Origin: Serendipita indica DSM 11827
Taxonomy: Eukaryota > Basidiomycota > Agaricomycetes > Sebacinales > Serendipitaceae
DNA: 64,000 bases
Reading direction: 5' to 3'
Assembly (NCBI GenBank): GCA_910890315.1
Contig: CAJVGD010000018.1
Location: 62,001-126,000 of the forward strand
In this document: positions 1-9,609 of the stretch, piece after piece
Position numbering within the stretch: position 1 is the first letter of the stretch
Layout of the letters: every line of letters starts with the position of its first letter
The notes under the pieces: generated by a model
Databases searched by the model: none
What the model was told of the DNA's origin: nothing
What the model saw: the letters and a program-made list of their open reading frames with translations, nothing else
Program-made: the position numbers and the translations under genes

Positions 1-387
1 GACGACGCCTGGAATGAGCAGGTCAAGTAGTCGATATGGCCGGAGGAGCTCCAGGATGAGGGGATTCCATGCCCAGACGACCCACATCATCGCAAGGATG
101 AAAACGTAGCTGAGATGGAGTGTTTGCAGGAGGGCCGGTGGGTACACATCCCTCCTCTCGTCTGTAGTATTTCCGTGTCTATTATTGTCCGTTTGTGAGA
201 TCTGAGGACCGCTCTCGTCGTACACGTATGCGTGGTGAAAGGTCGTTAGCGCTATGAGGCCCCATACGTATGCAAACTCTGGTCGCGCGTTGTAGGATGA
301 GATGTAACGAAGGGAGAGGCTGGCAATAGCCGCGCCGTTGATTATTGAGAGGACAATGAGGGCGTTGATTGCGTCGGGGATGGGCAT
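1..387 (-). CDS. Unknown multi-pass membrane protein, 5' part (runs off the window)
   Basis: The reading frame starts at an ATG at 387 (complement) and stays open to the window edge, 129 codons, so the 3' end is missing. The N-terminus is hydrophobic (residues about 5-25, containing ALIVLSIINGAAIASLSL), a second hydrophobic stretch follows around residues 37-50, then a hydrophilic loop rich in Asp, Asn and Thr (about residues 52-77), and a third hydrophobic segment near 88-105 (VFILAMMWVVWAWNP). This suggests at least three membrane helices. I do not recognise the family; it is not visibly a DUF6533 protein like those at 47.6-51.6 kb. The start fits because no earlier in-frame ATG is near and the N-terminus enters a helix directly. 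A downstream intron cannot be excluded. Confidence 0.5.
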   Translation of the reverse strand, partial: MPIPDAINALIVLSIINGAAIASLSLRYISSYNARPEFAYVWGLIALTTFHHAYVYDESGPQISQTDNNRHGNTTDERRDVYPPALLQTLHLSYVFILAMMWVVWAWNPLILELLRPYRLLDLLIPGVV

Positions 388-1302
388 TTTTCGATGGCTG
401 GGTTGTGTGTGTCTTTTGTGGGGTAACTCGGATCGCGCAGTCTGCAGGAGGTCTGGAAATATCAAGGACCCTTATATAGTATGCATCTATAGGGTGACTT
501 CTGCCTTCCGAGTCCCATCATTTGTCAATGTAGTGACCAACTCCGACAGGCGGGAGCAACAGAAATGAGATGTGTATGGAATTCATGAGGCCAGACTCGA
601 TTTCAGCCCAGTATCGCACAATAGTTCACCCTGGGCGCGTGCGCCGCGTGTTACCGTAATTGCCGATGTGCTCGCAGCCTTTGTATCGGTGAGTTGAGGC
701 CGTCACGCCTGGAATAAAAAATTAGAGGGCTTAATTGAACCGTAATATTCGCAAGATCAAGCAGGTGCATGCTCAGATCGCCAGCGCCGTCACATCGGAG
801 ACAAAGACAGATAAGATGCCCTTAGGTGTATAACGACGGTTGGAGACGAGTTCATTTTCCCCTCTATGTTATTCCTGTCCCTCACGTATCCAAACTCTGG
901 TCGTACATTATACAATGGGATGCACTGAAAGGAAGAAAGCAGTATTTGACTACAGATTGGGTTGTCGAGAGTGCGAAGAGCCCATTTATGCCTTTGACCA
1001 TCGAAAGTGACCCTCCAAGCTCACAAAAACGTCCTTGGAGGCCACCGACCTGCAGGGGTGGGATTTGCTTCCCGTCTTGTCCGGAGATACGAGTTATATC
1101 AGAGCGGAGATAGCTTCGAATACATGGGAGCGATTCGGAGCTAACTCCTGGTCAAAGGGTTGCATCGGTCATAATCTCATTGGGATCAACGGCCAAAACC
1201 CTCTTATGTCCCGCGCAGTCATTCTCATCGCCGGACATAGCATACGTTCATGTTGGCCCTGCCAAGCGGTCTAAAGATCTAGTCTACATCCTTGTTCTTT
1301 CT
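388..1302. other. Intergenic region, no gene recognised
   Basis: About 0.9 kb between the membrane-protein start and the DUF6593 gene. Short open frames (826-1113, 1035-1274) show no recognisable domain and overlap one another, as expected by chance. It should hold the promoter of the membrane protein and the 3' UTR of the DUF6593 gene. Confidence 0.5.
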
Positions 1303-1980
1303 TCACGCGGCTGCAGTCTCGTCGAATTCTCTACGCTTCTTCTCCATTATAAGAAATGTCACTGTATGCTCATTAGCTACTCTATCAGGTAGAAAAGCAC
1401 CCTAACGAACCAATAATGTTGTCGAGTGTGGGTAGAATCGACGTATCACGAATTTCCAGGTATGATTCCTTTCCGGGTAAAATGTTTCGGTGGTATACAA
1501 GCAGAGGACCTTGATTAGGTCCGTCCTTGTCCGCATAGCAGAGCTATCGAAGTGTGAGCTAGGGGTACTAAATGACCGATTTACTCACTTGGAGTGATTC
1601 CCAGTGAAGCTTCCATTTATATCTGACACCATCATTACCCTCAAACGTTCGCGCTCTAAGGATCAAGGTCACTACGCGTGATGTGCGGGATATGGCCAGA
1701 ATGCATACCTAGACATAAAATTGCCTCCGTCTAAAGTCAAAACGTCTTTCCTCTTCTTCCACTCTCCGTTTTCTCCTATGCGGACTTTGTCGTTCAAATT
1801 AAGGGACACCAAGTGAAACTGGATTTGGCCGACGAGGACCTTCTGGTTCGATTTACTTTCCCAGCGGTAGATAGATACGATGTCGCCTTCCTTTGATACG
1901 TCGTAATGGATACCCATACTGTCACATGAGAACGTCGTGTTGCGCAGGGAATCGCTAGAAATGAGCAGGCGAATGGACAT
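1303..1980 (-). CDS. DUF6593 family protein, copy A
   Basis: Four exons (1709-1980, 1589-1655, 1411-1543, 1303-1361) join in phase to give 176 residues; introns are GT-AG and 44-53 nt. The N-terminal part has the family hallmark SDSLRNTTFSCDSMGIHYDV (residues about 9-28) and RWES; exon 2 encodes the FEGNDGVRYKWKLHW block, matching the basidiomycete DUF6593 pattern of an RNTT start and a G-x-Y-x-W-K core; exon 4 gives VTFLIMEKKRRE, the usual basic C-terminal strand. No signal peptide or membrane helix is seen, so a soluble intracellular beta-rich protein is likely. Function is unknown for the family. Copies B (2945-3603) and C (9610-10306) share exon lengths of 67 and 133 nt for exons 2 and 3, showing recent common descent. 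A TATA-like box and a shared upstream motif lie before the ATG. Confidence 0.85.
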
Positions 1981-2024
1981 GATGAGAAGTTGTTTACGAC
2001 AGCTTATCTTCCTTCAGAGGGGAC

Positions 2025-2071
2025 TTATAACGGTACTAAGCTAACTATTTCGAACATTGCGTAGAGTCTCC
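2025..2071 (-). promoter_or_regulatory. Core promoter of DUF6593-A: TATA-like box and shared upstream motif
   Basis: On the minus strand, TTATAA lies at 2025-2030, about 45 nt before the ATG at 1980, and GGAGACTCTACGCAATGTTC lies at 2052-2071. Copy B has the same arrangement (TATA at 3643-3648, motif at 3672-3691) and copy C a diverged one (TATA at 10344-10350, motif at 10381-10396). Conservation in three copies with fixed spacing supports a functional core promoter. Which factor binds is unknown. Confidence 0.55.
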
Positions 2072-2340
2072 AAGTGAAGCCCCAGCGATTGCGAGGCTGT
2101 AAATTCCCTCATATTTCGATGATCCTAGATTGAGTCCCGGTAACGCCGTTTGTATGGATGGAGCATCAAAGTACACGGTGGAGTGATTCATAGTGGTGCC
2201 GGACCACCTCTTCCTGACTCATGACTTTGCGATAAGCATTCCTTTTCATTCGAGCGCACAGGCCAAGTATTGACGTTGTGTAATCCGGCCGGCATCTACA
2301 GCTTGGCCTACGTCTCCATAAGCTAGACTCCGTAGGAATC

Positions 2341-2944
2341 GGACAGGACGTACGATAGGATCCTCAAATTTCATCCCAACAAATACTGAGGTGGAGTGAT
2401 GCCTCTTCTGCAAGATCCTCTCGAGACCACACTGGAACTGCTGGGAAAGAAAGAAACCGCTGATAGCTGCAATTATGTTCGTCCAATGGGCAACAAGGGT
2501 GTTGGTTGCATCTGGAAGTGACGTTTCCGATGGGCGGAGGGGGCCTATGGCTTCCGGTGGTTTAATACAAAGTCGTGTAGGTCACAAGAGAGTTGCAGGC
2601 TATGGGCTTCCGCGGTGGCGTTTGCACCCTGAGCTTGTCTGTGCGACATAGGTGGAGATAGACTACGACAGGTGGCAGCAACACGGAGCCAACATCCTAC
2701 GAAAGGTATGATTAATGTACTGGCAATGACTTAGACACGAGCTAAGAGTAGAACACCGTCTACCCTGTGCACCTGCCGCCTGTATCACCGCCTTTCTTGC
2801 GACGTTGGGATCCTGAGCCAAGCCTGTAAACGTGAATGAATCGATTGGCAGATCTACTCTACAGGAAATCCCGCCATCTGACTTTGCTTGTGCGTACAGT
2901 CCTTGACGAATATGGCGATTCAAATTCTGGGCAGCCCTGTACCA
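2341..2944. other. Intergenic region with a possible double-stranded RNA-binding-like relic
   Basis: About 0.6 kb between the two DUF6593 copies. The only notable item is a minus-strand frame at about 2755-2923 whose translation contains IRQGLYAQAKSDGGISCRVD, then FTGLAQDPNVARKAVIQAA, which resembles the C-terminal half of a double-stranded RNA-binding domain (strands followed by a helix of the K-x-A-x-x-A-A type). No start or full domain is evident, so if real it is a fragment. The resemblance is weak. Confidence 0.25.
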
Positions 2945-3603
2945 TTATGCGGCCTCGTCGGAGTCCCTACGTTTCTTCTCCATTACAACAAATGTGACTG
3001 TATGTCTATTAGATATGTAATCGAGCCTAAACAGTACCTGACGAACCAATAATGCTGTCGAGTGCTGGCAGAATCGTGGGATCATGAATTTCAAGGTACG
3101 ATTGCGTTCTTGACGAACTGGATTGGTGGTATATGAGCAGAGGTTCTTGATTAGGCGCATTCTTGTCCGCATAGCAAAGCTATTGAAATGTGATGAGCGA
3201 GGTAAGAGGCATGATCTAATCACCCACCCGGAGCGAATCCCAGTGAAATTTCCATCTATACTTAACGCCATCATTCCCATGAAATGTTCGCGCTCTGAGG
3301 ATCAAAGTCAGTGCGCCTATTGATAGGCGGGGATGCAGACCTAGACATTGAACTGCCTCCCTCTGTGGTCAGAATGTCTCTTCTTTTCCTCCACTCTCCA
3401 TGTTGCCCTATGCGGACTTGGTCGTTGCCAATTAAGTGAAATTGGATCTGGCCGACGAGGATCTTCTGGTTGAATCTATTATCCCAGCGGTAAATAGATA
3501 TGGCTTTATCCTCCTTGGATACGTCGTAATGGATGCCCATATTATCGCACGAAAACGTCGTGTTGTGCAGGGAATCACTAGACATTACCAGGCGGATAGA
3601 CAT
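2945..3603 (-). CDS. DUF6593 family protein, copy B
   Basis: Exons 3341-3603, 3228-3294, 3047-3179 and 2945-2997 join in phase to 171 residues. It aligns end to end with copy A: SDSLHNTTFSCDNMGIHYDV at the start, FHGNDGVKYRWKFHWDSL in exon 2, a variable Pro/Ser/Gln loop in exon 3 and VTFVVMEKKRRDSDEAA at the end. Exons 2 and 3 are again 67 and 133 nt. All splice sites are GT-AG. The main changes from copy A are a three-residue deletion in the first domain half and substitutions in the exon-3 loop. The gene is intact by inspection. It is the nearest neighbour of F-box gene 1, which is divergently transcribed from 4057, about 450 bp away. Function of the family is unknown. Confidence 0.85.
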
Positions 3604-3642
3604 GGCGAAAGCTTTTCATGGCGGTCATCTTCCCGCGGAAGA

Positions 3643-3691
3643 CTTATAGCGACGGCTAGCTAAGTATAGTTGAACATTGCGTAGTGTCTCC
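3643..3691 (-). promoter_or_regulatory. Core promoter of DUF6593-B
   Basis: TATAAG (minus strand) at 3643-3648 lies about 42 nt upstream of the ATG at 3603, and GGAGACACTACGCAATGTTC lies at 3672-3691. It matches copy A at all but one position of the 20-nt motif. The interval 3692-4056 holds the rest of the shared upstream block and, presumably, the promoter of the divergent F-box gene. Confidence 0.55.
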
Positions 3692-4056
3692 TAGTGGACC
3701 CCCAGCGATCGTAGGAAGCAGTACATTTCTTCATGTTTGAGTGAGCTCGGCCGTGAGTACCGGTAAAGCCGTTTGTGTGGATGGAGCATCAACGTATACA
3801 GTGGAGTCATTCATAGTGACGCCATACCACCCTTCCTAGACTCGTAACCTTGAGATGAGAGTTCATTTTCGTCCGAGCGCCCAGTCAACTATGGAGCGGG
3901 GTCGACGTTGGGTCTGAATGGCTTCTTCGAGCTTGGCCTGCGCCTCCACAGCCTCCGTCCGGATTGGATAAGGTGTATTTTATAACGCCAGGTGAATCCG
4001 AAGCTATTACAATCGGCTTGCTTCGGAACAGTTAGGTGATGGAGAGCGTGTACCGG

Positions 4057-5362
4057 ATGCATTTCGTAGCCAAGCTACAAGGGCTAGGATACCGTAAGCG
4101 CATCAAAAAAGGTAAACACCTCGTCTTTTCAACTTATCTTCCCATTTTTATTGATCTATACCCGTAGAACTCCGCGATGTGGACCAACGCTTGCAACTCC
4201 CGGTCGAGATCCTGAAGCAAATCCTTTCATATCTTCCTCGTGAAGATAGGAGGACTTTATTCTCATTATATTCTGCCTCAAGAACATTCAGGGCTATCGT
4301 TTCTCCTGTCCTCTATTGTTGCCTCAATTTCATCATCGACCTCCCAGTCCTCCAAAAACGTATCCGACTACCCAAGGTTTTATCATCTCCGAACCTCATA
4401 TTTTATATTGTAGAGCTTAATCTTACTTTATTCGATGGCGAGATCAACAGATCCAGCGGGAGGAGGAGGATTGAAGTACCCTCGAGGCGGCAATCTAGGC
4501 GACTGGAGGCGATAGCAGGCAAAACAGCGATGGTACTTCTTAATCTTGAACGATTAAAAGTTGACTGTGGCATGTTTGGCGGGTATGCCAAGACAGTTAG
4601 ATTCTTCGAGCGCTTGTCGACACGGAGATTGAAAGTGCTGTATATTCGCTGTCTGTGTATGGGATTCGATTTCAACCCAGAGAAGATTTTGTCCGCCCCG
4701 TGCTTGCAGACGGTCACTTCACTCGGATGGTCCGTCCCCTGTCTGCCTGGCGACATATTGGACAACAGATTCTGGGAAAACGTCGCTTATCTACCCAATC
4801 TTGATAGAATAGGTCTCGATCATCCAAGCGCATGTTCAATCACCGGCATTATTCACTCACGACCAGTGAGAAGGATGGATATCCGTTACTACGACCCGTA
4901 CATCCAGCAGTTGATTCGGCTTCACGCAGGGCACTTGACTCATCTCAATATAGTCGGCTGTGACCGGCTCGGCGATGATCTCAGGCCGCTTCTTCAAGAT
5001 ATAGCACCCGATCTTAAACATCTTGAATTCCTTGGCATGCTGAATATGGACTATACCACGGTGAGTTCTCTTCACTCTCTTTGATTGAACCACAGCCTGA
5101 TTCTCGCCCGCGGTTGACTCGGTAGCAAGAGCAGCTCTTTAAACGGCTTGCGGCTCTCAAATGTCTCCGAACCACACTCAAGTTTCTACACATGTCTATC
5201 GATAGGGAACCATCGTGGCTTCTCGGCACGGTTCCGCGCATTGAAACACTGTTTCCGAAACTGCGTGTCATTCTCCTTTTCGAGCAAGGCGGATTCATTC
5301 GACAAGATGTGACTGAAGACTGGATCATATGGAAAGAGGCCATATTTGATCTTCTCCAATAG
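4057..5362 (+). CDS. F-box protein 1 of the tandem trio, truncated by a nonsense codon
   Basis: Exons 4057-4111, 4168-5060 and 5126-5362 join in phase to 394 residues. Exon 1 encodes the short leader MHFVAKLQGLGYRKRIKK shared by all three copies. The F-box follows at about residues 23-65 (LQLPVEILKQILSYLPRED, then SASRTFRAIV), as in Skp1-binding SCF adaptors; the rest is LRR-like, with repeated leucine-rich and H..HLNI patterns, probably for substrate binding. The frame ends at TAG (5360-5362). Copies 2 and 3 have Trp at this position (RWQILEDEFESFL and GWQILEDKFETFL), and here the similar sequence QVLEDSIESLL continues open to TAA at 5435-5437. A single TGG-to-TAG change thus removes about 25 C-terminal residues. 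Whether the shortened protein works is unknown. Confidence 0.8.
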
Positions 5363-5437
5363 CAGGTTCTCGAGGATAGCATTGAGAGCCTCCTAGGAGA
5401 CTTTCCGCTTGCGAAGGGTGGGGTTGTTCTCTCTTAA

Positions 5438-6174
5438 GGTCGGAGTTGCAATCATCGTACTGTATAACTTGATATACTGATTGATACAGTGTGAAGACGT
5501 CTTCCTCGTCCTGATCTCCCGCTTTTATTGATGTCTTTTAAACTGAGCCTAGTCCTCTAGTCGGCCTCGATGATGCAATTCGAGGAGTACGAATTGGTTT
5601 CTGTTCGCGATTGAGAACATAGGGTAACCAGGCGGGGGCGGCGCCATGCTTCGCTGACCGCGCTGAACTCTTACAACTGCAGTAAGAAACGGTGCGAGTC
5701 CAATATCTTACCTGGCGGTGGCGCTGCACTGGCAAGAAGTACAAAACGACATATCCAGAATATCTGGGGAAAGCGGAACTTTGACGCCGATCCGAATTTA
5801 GTTTCGCTGGAAAGTGCGTCCTTCCAGGGCGATCTCCAGAGCTGAGAATCTCCGTTTTTCACCTCTTTCGAGTGCAGCGCCACCGCTGCGGAAAGACGCT
5901 GAACTCGTGTCATGATAGCCATACTTTCAGGCGTCAAAGCGAATGATCCGTAGTTCCACCCGACCCTCTGGGCGACTTTGGTGGTTCCTGGAGTTATTAT
6001 TATAACAAGCACTCAATCAGCTATTTGTTCGTGTTGGTCGTGCCAAGGTTGGTCTGGGTTCGCCTCGAGCCTTCGCTGATCCGAATCGGACAACACGTAT
6101 ATTCATAATTTCTGGAACACAAAACCACCAAACTTTGACTTGAGACCAAGGAAATAGAGGTTTTACTGACGGGG
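5438..6174. other. Region between F-box genes 1 and 2; one weak minus-strand candidate
   Basis: About 0.74 kb. On the minus strand, about 5560-6000, an open frame containing GWNYGSFALTPESMAIMTRV and a following proline-rich part can be joined by a 35-nt GT-AG intron (about 5677-5711) to a second exon ending in LLELHHRGRLED and a stop. No proper ATG was found (the frame opens with GTG) and no family is recognised. It may be a decayed gene or a chance frame. Confidence 0.25.
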
Positions 6175-7534
6175 ATGCATCTCGTGGCCAAGCTACAAGG
6201 GCTGGGATACCGTAAACGCATCGAAAAAGGTAAGATTCTGACTTTTAAACGTATTTTCCTTCTTACTAGTCGAATTCCTGCAGAACTGCGTGATGTGGAC
6301 CAGCGCTTGCAACTCCCGGTCGAGATCCTGGAGCAAATCCTTTTATATCTTCCTTTTAAAGATAGGAAGACGTTATTCTCACTATACTCCGCCTCAAGGG
6401 CATTTAGGACTATTGTTGCTCCTGCGCTCTATCGTTGCATCGACCTCATCATCGACCTTCAAATTCTCCACAAGATGGTCCAGCTGCCCAAGATGTTATC
6501 GCATCCCAATCTCATCTCTTATACCACGGAGCTCAATCTCACTTTGTTCGATGGCCAGATTCTTAGATCCACTGGCCTGAGGGTGCCATATGCAACCTCC
6601 ATGCGGCAATGTAGGCGATTGGAGGAGATGGCAGGAAAAGTAGCCACACGGTTTCCCAACCTGAAGCAATTAAAATTGGATTGTGAACTTCATGGTGGGC
6701 ACATCCAAACACTCGAATTCCTCGAGCGATTATCGACGCGGAAACTCAAAGTGTTGGATGTTCGCTGTCGGTGTACAGGAGTGAATATCGATCTTGTAAA
6801 GATTTCGGCTGCCCCATGCATGCAGACTGTGACTTCAATTGGATGGACCCTCTTCAGGTCACGCGAAAACCGACCTCTCGACAGAACCACGGAATCCTCT
6901 ACCAATTTTCCTAATCTTTCGCGGATAGGCATCGATCATTCGAGAGCGCTTACGGATATTCTTTACTCACGACGAATGAACAGGATGGATTTCCGATTCT
7001 TCGACTCGGACGCTGAACGACTAGTTCGACACCATGCACAGAACATAACCCATCTGAATATTCTGGGAAGCCCTGGGTGGATATTTTTCCAAGAAATTGC
7101 ACCGCATCTCAAGCGCATCCGATTCCTTGGCCGGTTGATCACGTATGGTATGCCGGTAAGTCGTCATCCTCTTTGCTTGAGTAAAGGCTGAGTCTCTCTC
7201 GTGCTAGCCAACCGAGTTGTATGTACACCTTGAGACCATCCAGTGTCTCGGTCCCACACTTCAGTTTCTATACACGGATATCGACCCACACTTCCTGGCA
7301 TATTCTAGCCTGATCCCACGCATTGAGAATCTTTTCCCCAATCTCCGAATTATCCTGCCTTCTAAAGGTAGCGGGCTCATTCGACGGGATGACATTGGCG
7401 ACTGGATCTCGTGGGACAAAGTCAGATTTGATCCTGACCGGTGGCAGATTCTGGAAGACGAGTTCGAGAGTTTCCTACAGAACATTCCATCCAGAATGGG
7501 TGAAGGAATCACGTTACTTCGACATTGGGAATAG
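6175..7534 (+). CDS. F-box protein 2 of the tandem trio
   Basis: Exons 6175-6229, 6284-7155 and 7208-7534 join in phase to 417 residues. It has the shared leader MHLVAKLQGLGYRKRIEK, the F-box LQLPVEILEQILLYLPFKDR with SASRAFRTIV (about residues 23-65), then an LRR-like body with LERLSTRKLKVL and HAQNITHLNI, and the complete C-terminus DRWQILEDEFESFL. This copy is the best reference for the trio because it is full length and keeps both introns. Intron 1 is 54 nt, a multiple of three without a stop, so retention would only insert 18 residues. The likely role is a substrate receptor of an SCF ubiquitin ligase, inferred from the F-box; substrates are unknown. It lies 812 nt downstream of copy 1 and 546 nt before copy 3, all on the same strand. 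Confidence 0.85.
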
Positions 7535-8080
7535 CTTTGGTATACAACACCATGTCTTGATTGTTCCTGGGTGGGGGGAACTCGAGTAATAATATGGCGC
7601 GGTTATTCTGATTTGGCATTTCGCCGTTGTGTGACCTCAGAGCAGTGTCTTCTCAGCTTGTTTATGTTACGATTCGAAGAGTGCGAGTCACGTTGTATTA
7701 TTTGTTTGGAACTGTACACTATGACGATGAGAACTCGCCAAATACCAGAGCCATAAGCTTTCTGAAAACGATTGAGTTCCTATACTCAAATGATCTATTG
7801 GTATTATCGTCATTGCGTCTGAGTGGACTTGGCCAACCTGGTCTGCGCCTGAAATCCAGTGTGAATGGACACCCTTTCGGCCTGTACAGAGCACCCATGA
7901 TGCACATATGTAATGCGAGAACTCGGCTGGTAACGGCGTGGTAGATGTGGTGACTTCTTCTTGGAGACTGATCACAGTATCATATCACGCATACTCCACA
8001 AATTTCGATTCAGATTGGACGACACGTAGTACCAGTTCAGATCTCAAATCTGTAAACTGTGGTGATAAGCTGTCATTGCG
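7535..8080. other. Intergenic region between F-box genes 2 and 3
   Basis: About 0.55 kb. Overlapping short frames on both strands (7571-7975) carry no recognisable domain. It should contain the terminator of copy 2 and the promoter of copy 3. Confidence 0.5.
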
Positions 8081-9439
8081 ATGCATATCGTGGCAAAGTT
8101 GCAGCGATTAGGATACCGGAGACGTATCAAACGAGGTATATATCCAAATCTTTGAAATCTGGCCTACGTTTTATAATGATAACCTCTCACAGAACTGCGC
8201 GGTGTTGACCAGCGCCTGCAACTACCTGTCGAAATTCTCGAGCAAATCATATCCTACCTTTCTTGCGAGGATAAGGAGACACTTTCTTCATTATATTGTG
8301 TCTCAAGAACATTCAGGGCTATTGTCGCGCCTGTTCTCTATCGTCGCATCGACTTGATTATTGATGGTTCAATCATCCCAAAAATTGGCCAGCTGCACAG
8401 GACGCTATCATCTTTTAGCTTCATCTCTTTGACCGTGGAGCTCAATGTCACCTTGTTCAGCGGCCTCATCGATAAATCGAGTGGAGAACGGATCATCAGG
8501 GGAACCCCTATCGATCAATGTAGAGAGTTGGAGACGATAGCAGGCAAAATAGTGGCGGGATTCCCTAATTTGGAGCGACTAACAATCAACTGTGAGCTCT
8601 ATAGCAGGCATGAACTCACACTCGGATTCCTGAAGCATTTGTCGACACGGAGATTAAAAGCACTACACGTGTGCTGTTGGGGTGGAACCAAGGATGTCAA
8701 CGCCCTGCAGATCCTGGCTGCACCGTGCATGCAGACTATTACCTCACTCAGATGGTCCGTCCCTGGCGATAACGGACTGGACAGAGCCTGGGAAGGTGCC
8801 ACTCATCTCCCCAATCTCACTGGAATAAGCATCGACTATCCAGACACAATCATTCGCAATCTATACTCACAACCAGTGAGAAGGATGTGTTTCCCCTTCT
8901 TCAGCTTGGACGTCGAGCGACTTGTCTGGCACCATGCAGGGAACATAACCCATCTTAATATAATATGGGTGCAGTGCGAAGGAAGCAGCTGGGATCAGAC
9001 GAGGTTTCTTCAAGATATTGCGCCCCATCTCAAACGCATTCAATTCCTTGGCCGGTTGAGTATTGATAAAATTCCGCTTCGTACTTGTTGTTATAGCACC
9101 TATAAGGGTCCACTTTGGACTTGGCGGGAAGACGACTTGCTTAGACAGCTGGAGGCCATCGAGTCTCTCGGTCTCACGTTGCAGTTCCTATCCATCGACG
9201 TAGATATACAGCCCGTATCGGACTCTGGCTTGATGCTGCGCATAAAAGCCCTCTTTCCCAAACTTTGGATGATCATAGGCAATTGTAGGGGACTCATTCG
9301 ACGGGATGATAGTGGTAATTGGATCTCGGGGGACAAAATCAGGTTTGATTCTGACGGGTGGCAAATTCTCGAAGACAAATTCGAGACGTTCCTGAGAGAG
9401 ATTCAGTTGACAACGGGTGAAGGAACCGGATTAAGTTGA
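8081..9439 (+). CDS. F-box protein 3 of the tandem trio, with a former intron read as coding
   Basis: Exons 8081-8135 and 8193-9439 join in phase to 433 residues. The leader MHIVAKLQRLGYRRRIKR and F-box LQLPVEILEQIISYLSCED match the sister genes, as does the C-terminus GWQILEDKFETFL. Where copies 1 and 2 have their second intron (65 and 52 nt), this copy has about 51 nt of open sequence coding for LRTCCYSTYKGPLWTWR; the expected GT donor after the Pro codon is CTTCGT. The most economical reading is that the donor was lost and the intron became an in-frame insert, which accounts for the protein being 16 residues longer than copy 2. Role as for the other copies: probable SCF substrate adaptor. 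Confidence 0.8.
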
Positions 9440-9609
9440 AGTTGGGATAGCTATGGTATATAACTTGATGTATCGATCGTTCCTGAGTAAGAGGGGAGTA
9501 CGGAGATGTTATGCTCTCTGACCCAGTCCTCTTATCAGCCTTGTTGCTAGATACTCTTATTCGCTATGGATAACGTACAGTATCTCGGTGAGAGCTGATC
9601 TAGGGAAGA

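Larger units (their letters stand above)
1303..2340. repeat. Tandem duplication unit 1 (DUF6593 copy A plus upstream region)
   Basis: The DUF6593-A gene and roughly 350 bp upstream match the block 2945-3970 at an offset of about 1.62-1.64 kb. Beyond the coding exons, shared upstream stretches include the GAACATTGCGTAG motif, GCCGTTTGT.TGGATGGAGCATC and GAGTxATTCATAGTG. The upstream identity is clearly lower than that of the coding exons but unmistakable by eye. End points are approximate. Confidence 0.7.
2945..3970. repeat. Tandem duplication unit 2 (DUF6593 copy B plus upstream region)
   Basis: This is the partner of the block 1303-2340. Similarity runs through the whole gene, its introns and about 350 bp of upstream DNA, ending near a shared CTTGGCCT.CG.CTCCA stretch (about 2300-2320 and 3935-3955). 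The end points are approximate. Confidence 0.7.

Noticed and set aside
5460-6010. Fifth DUF6593 copy between F-box genes 1 and 2
   Set aside because: The position would fit the island, but none of the family motifs (RNTT, Y-x-W-K, EKKRR) is present in any frame.
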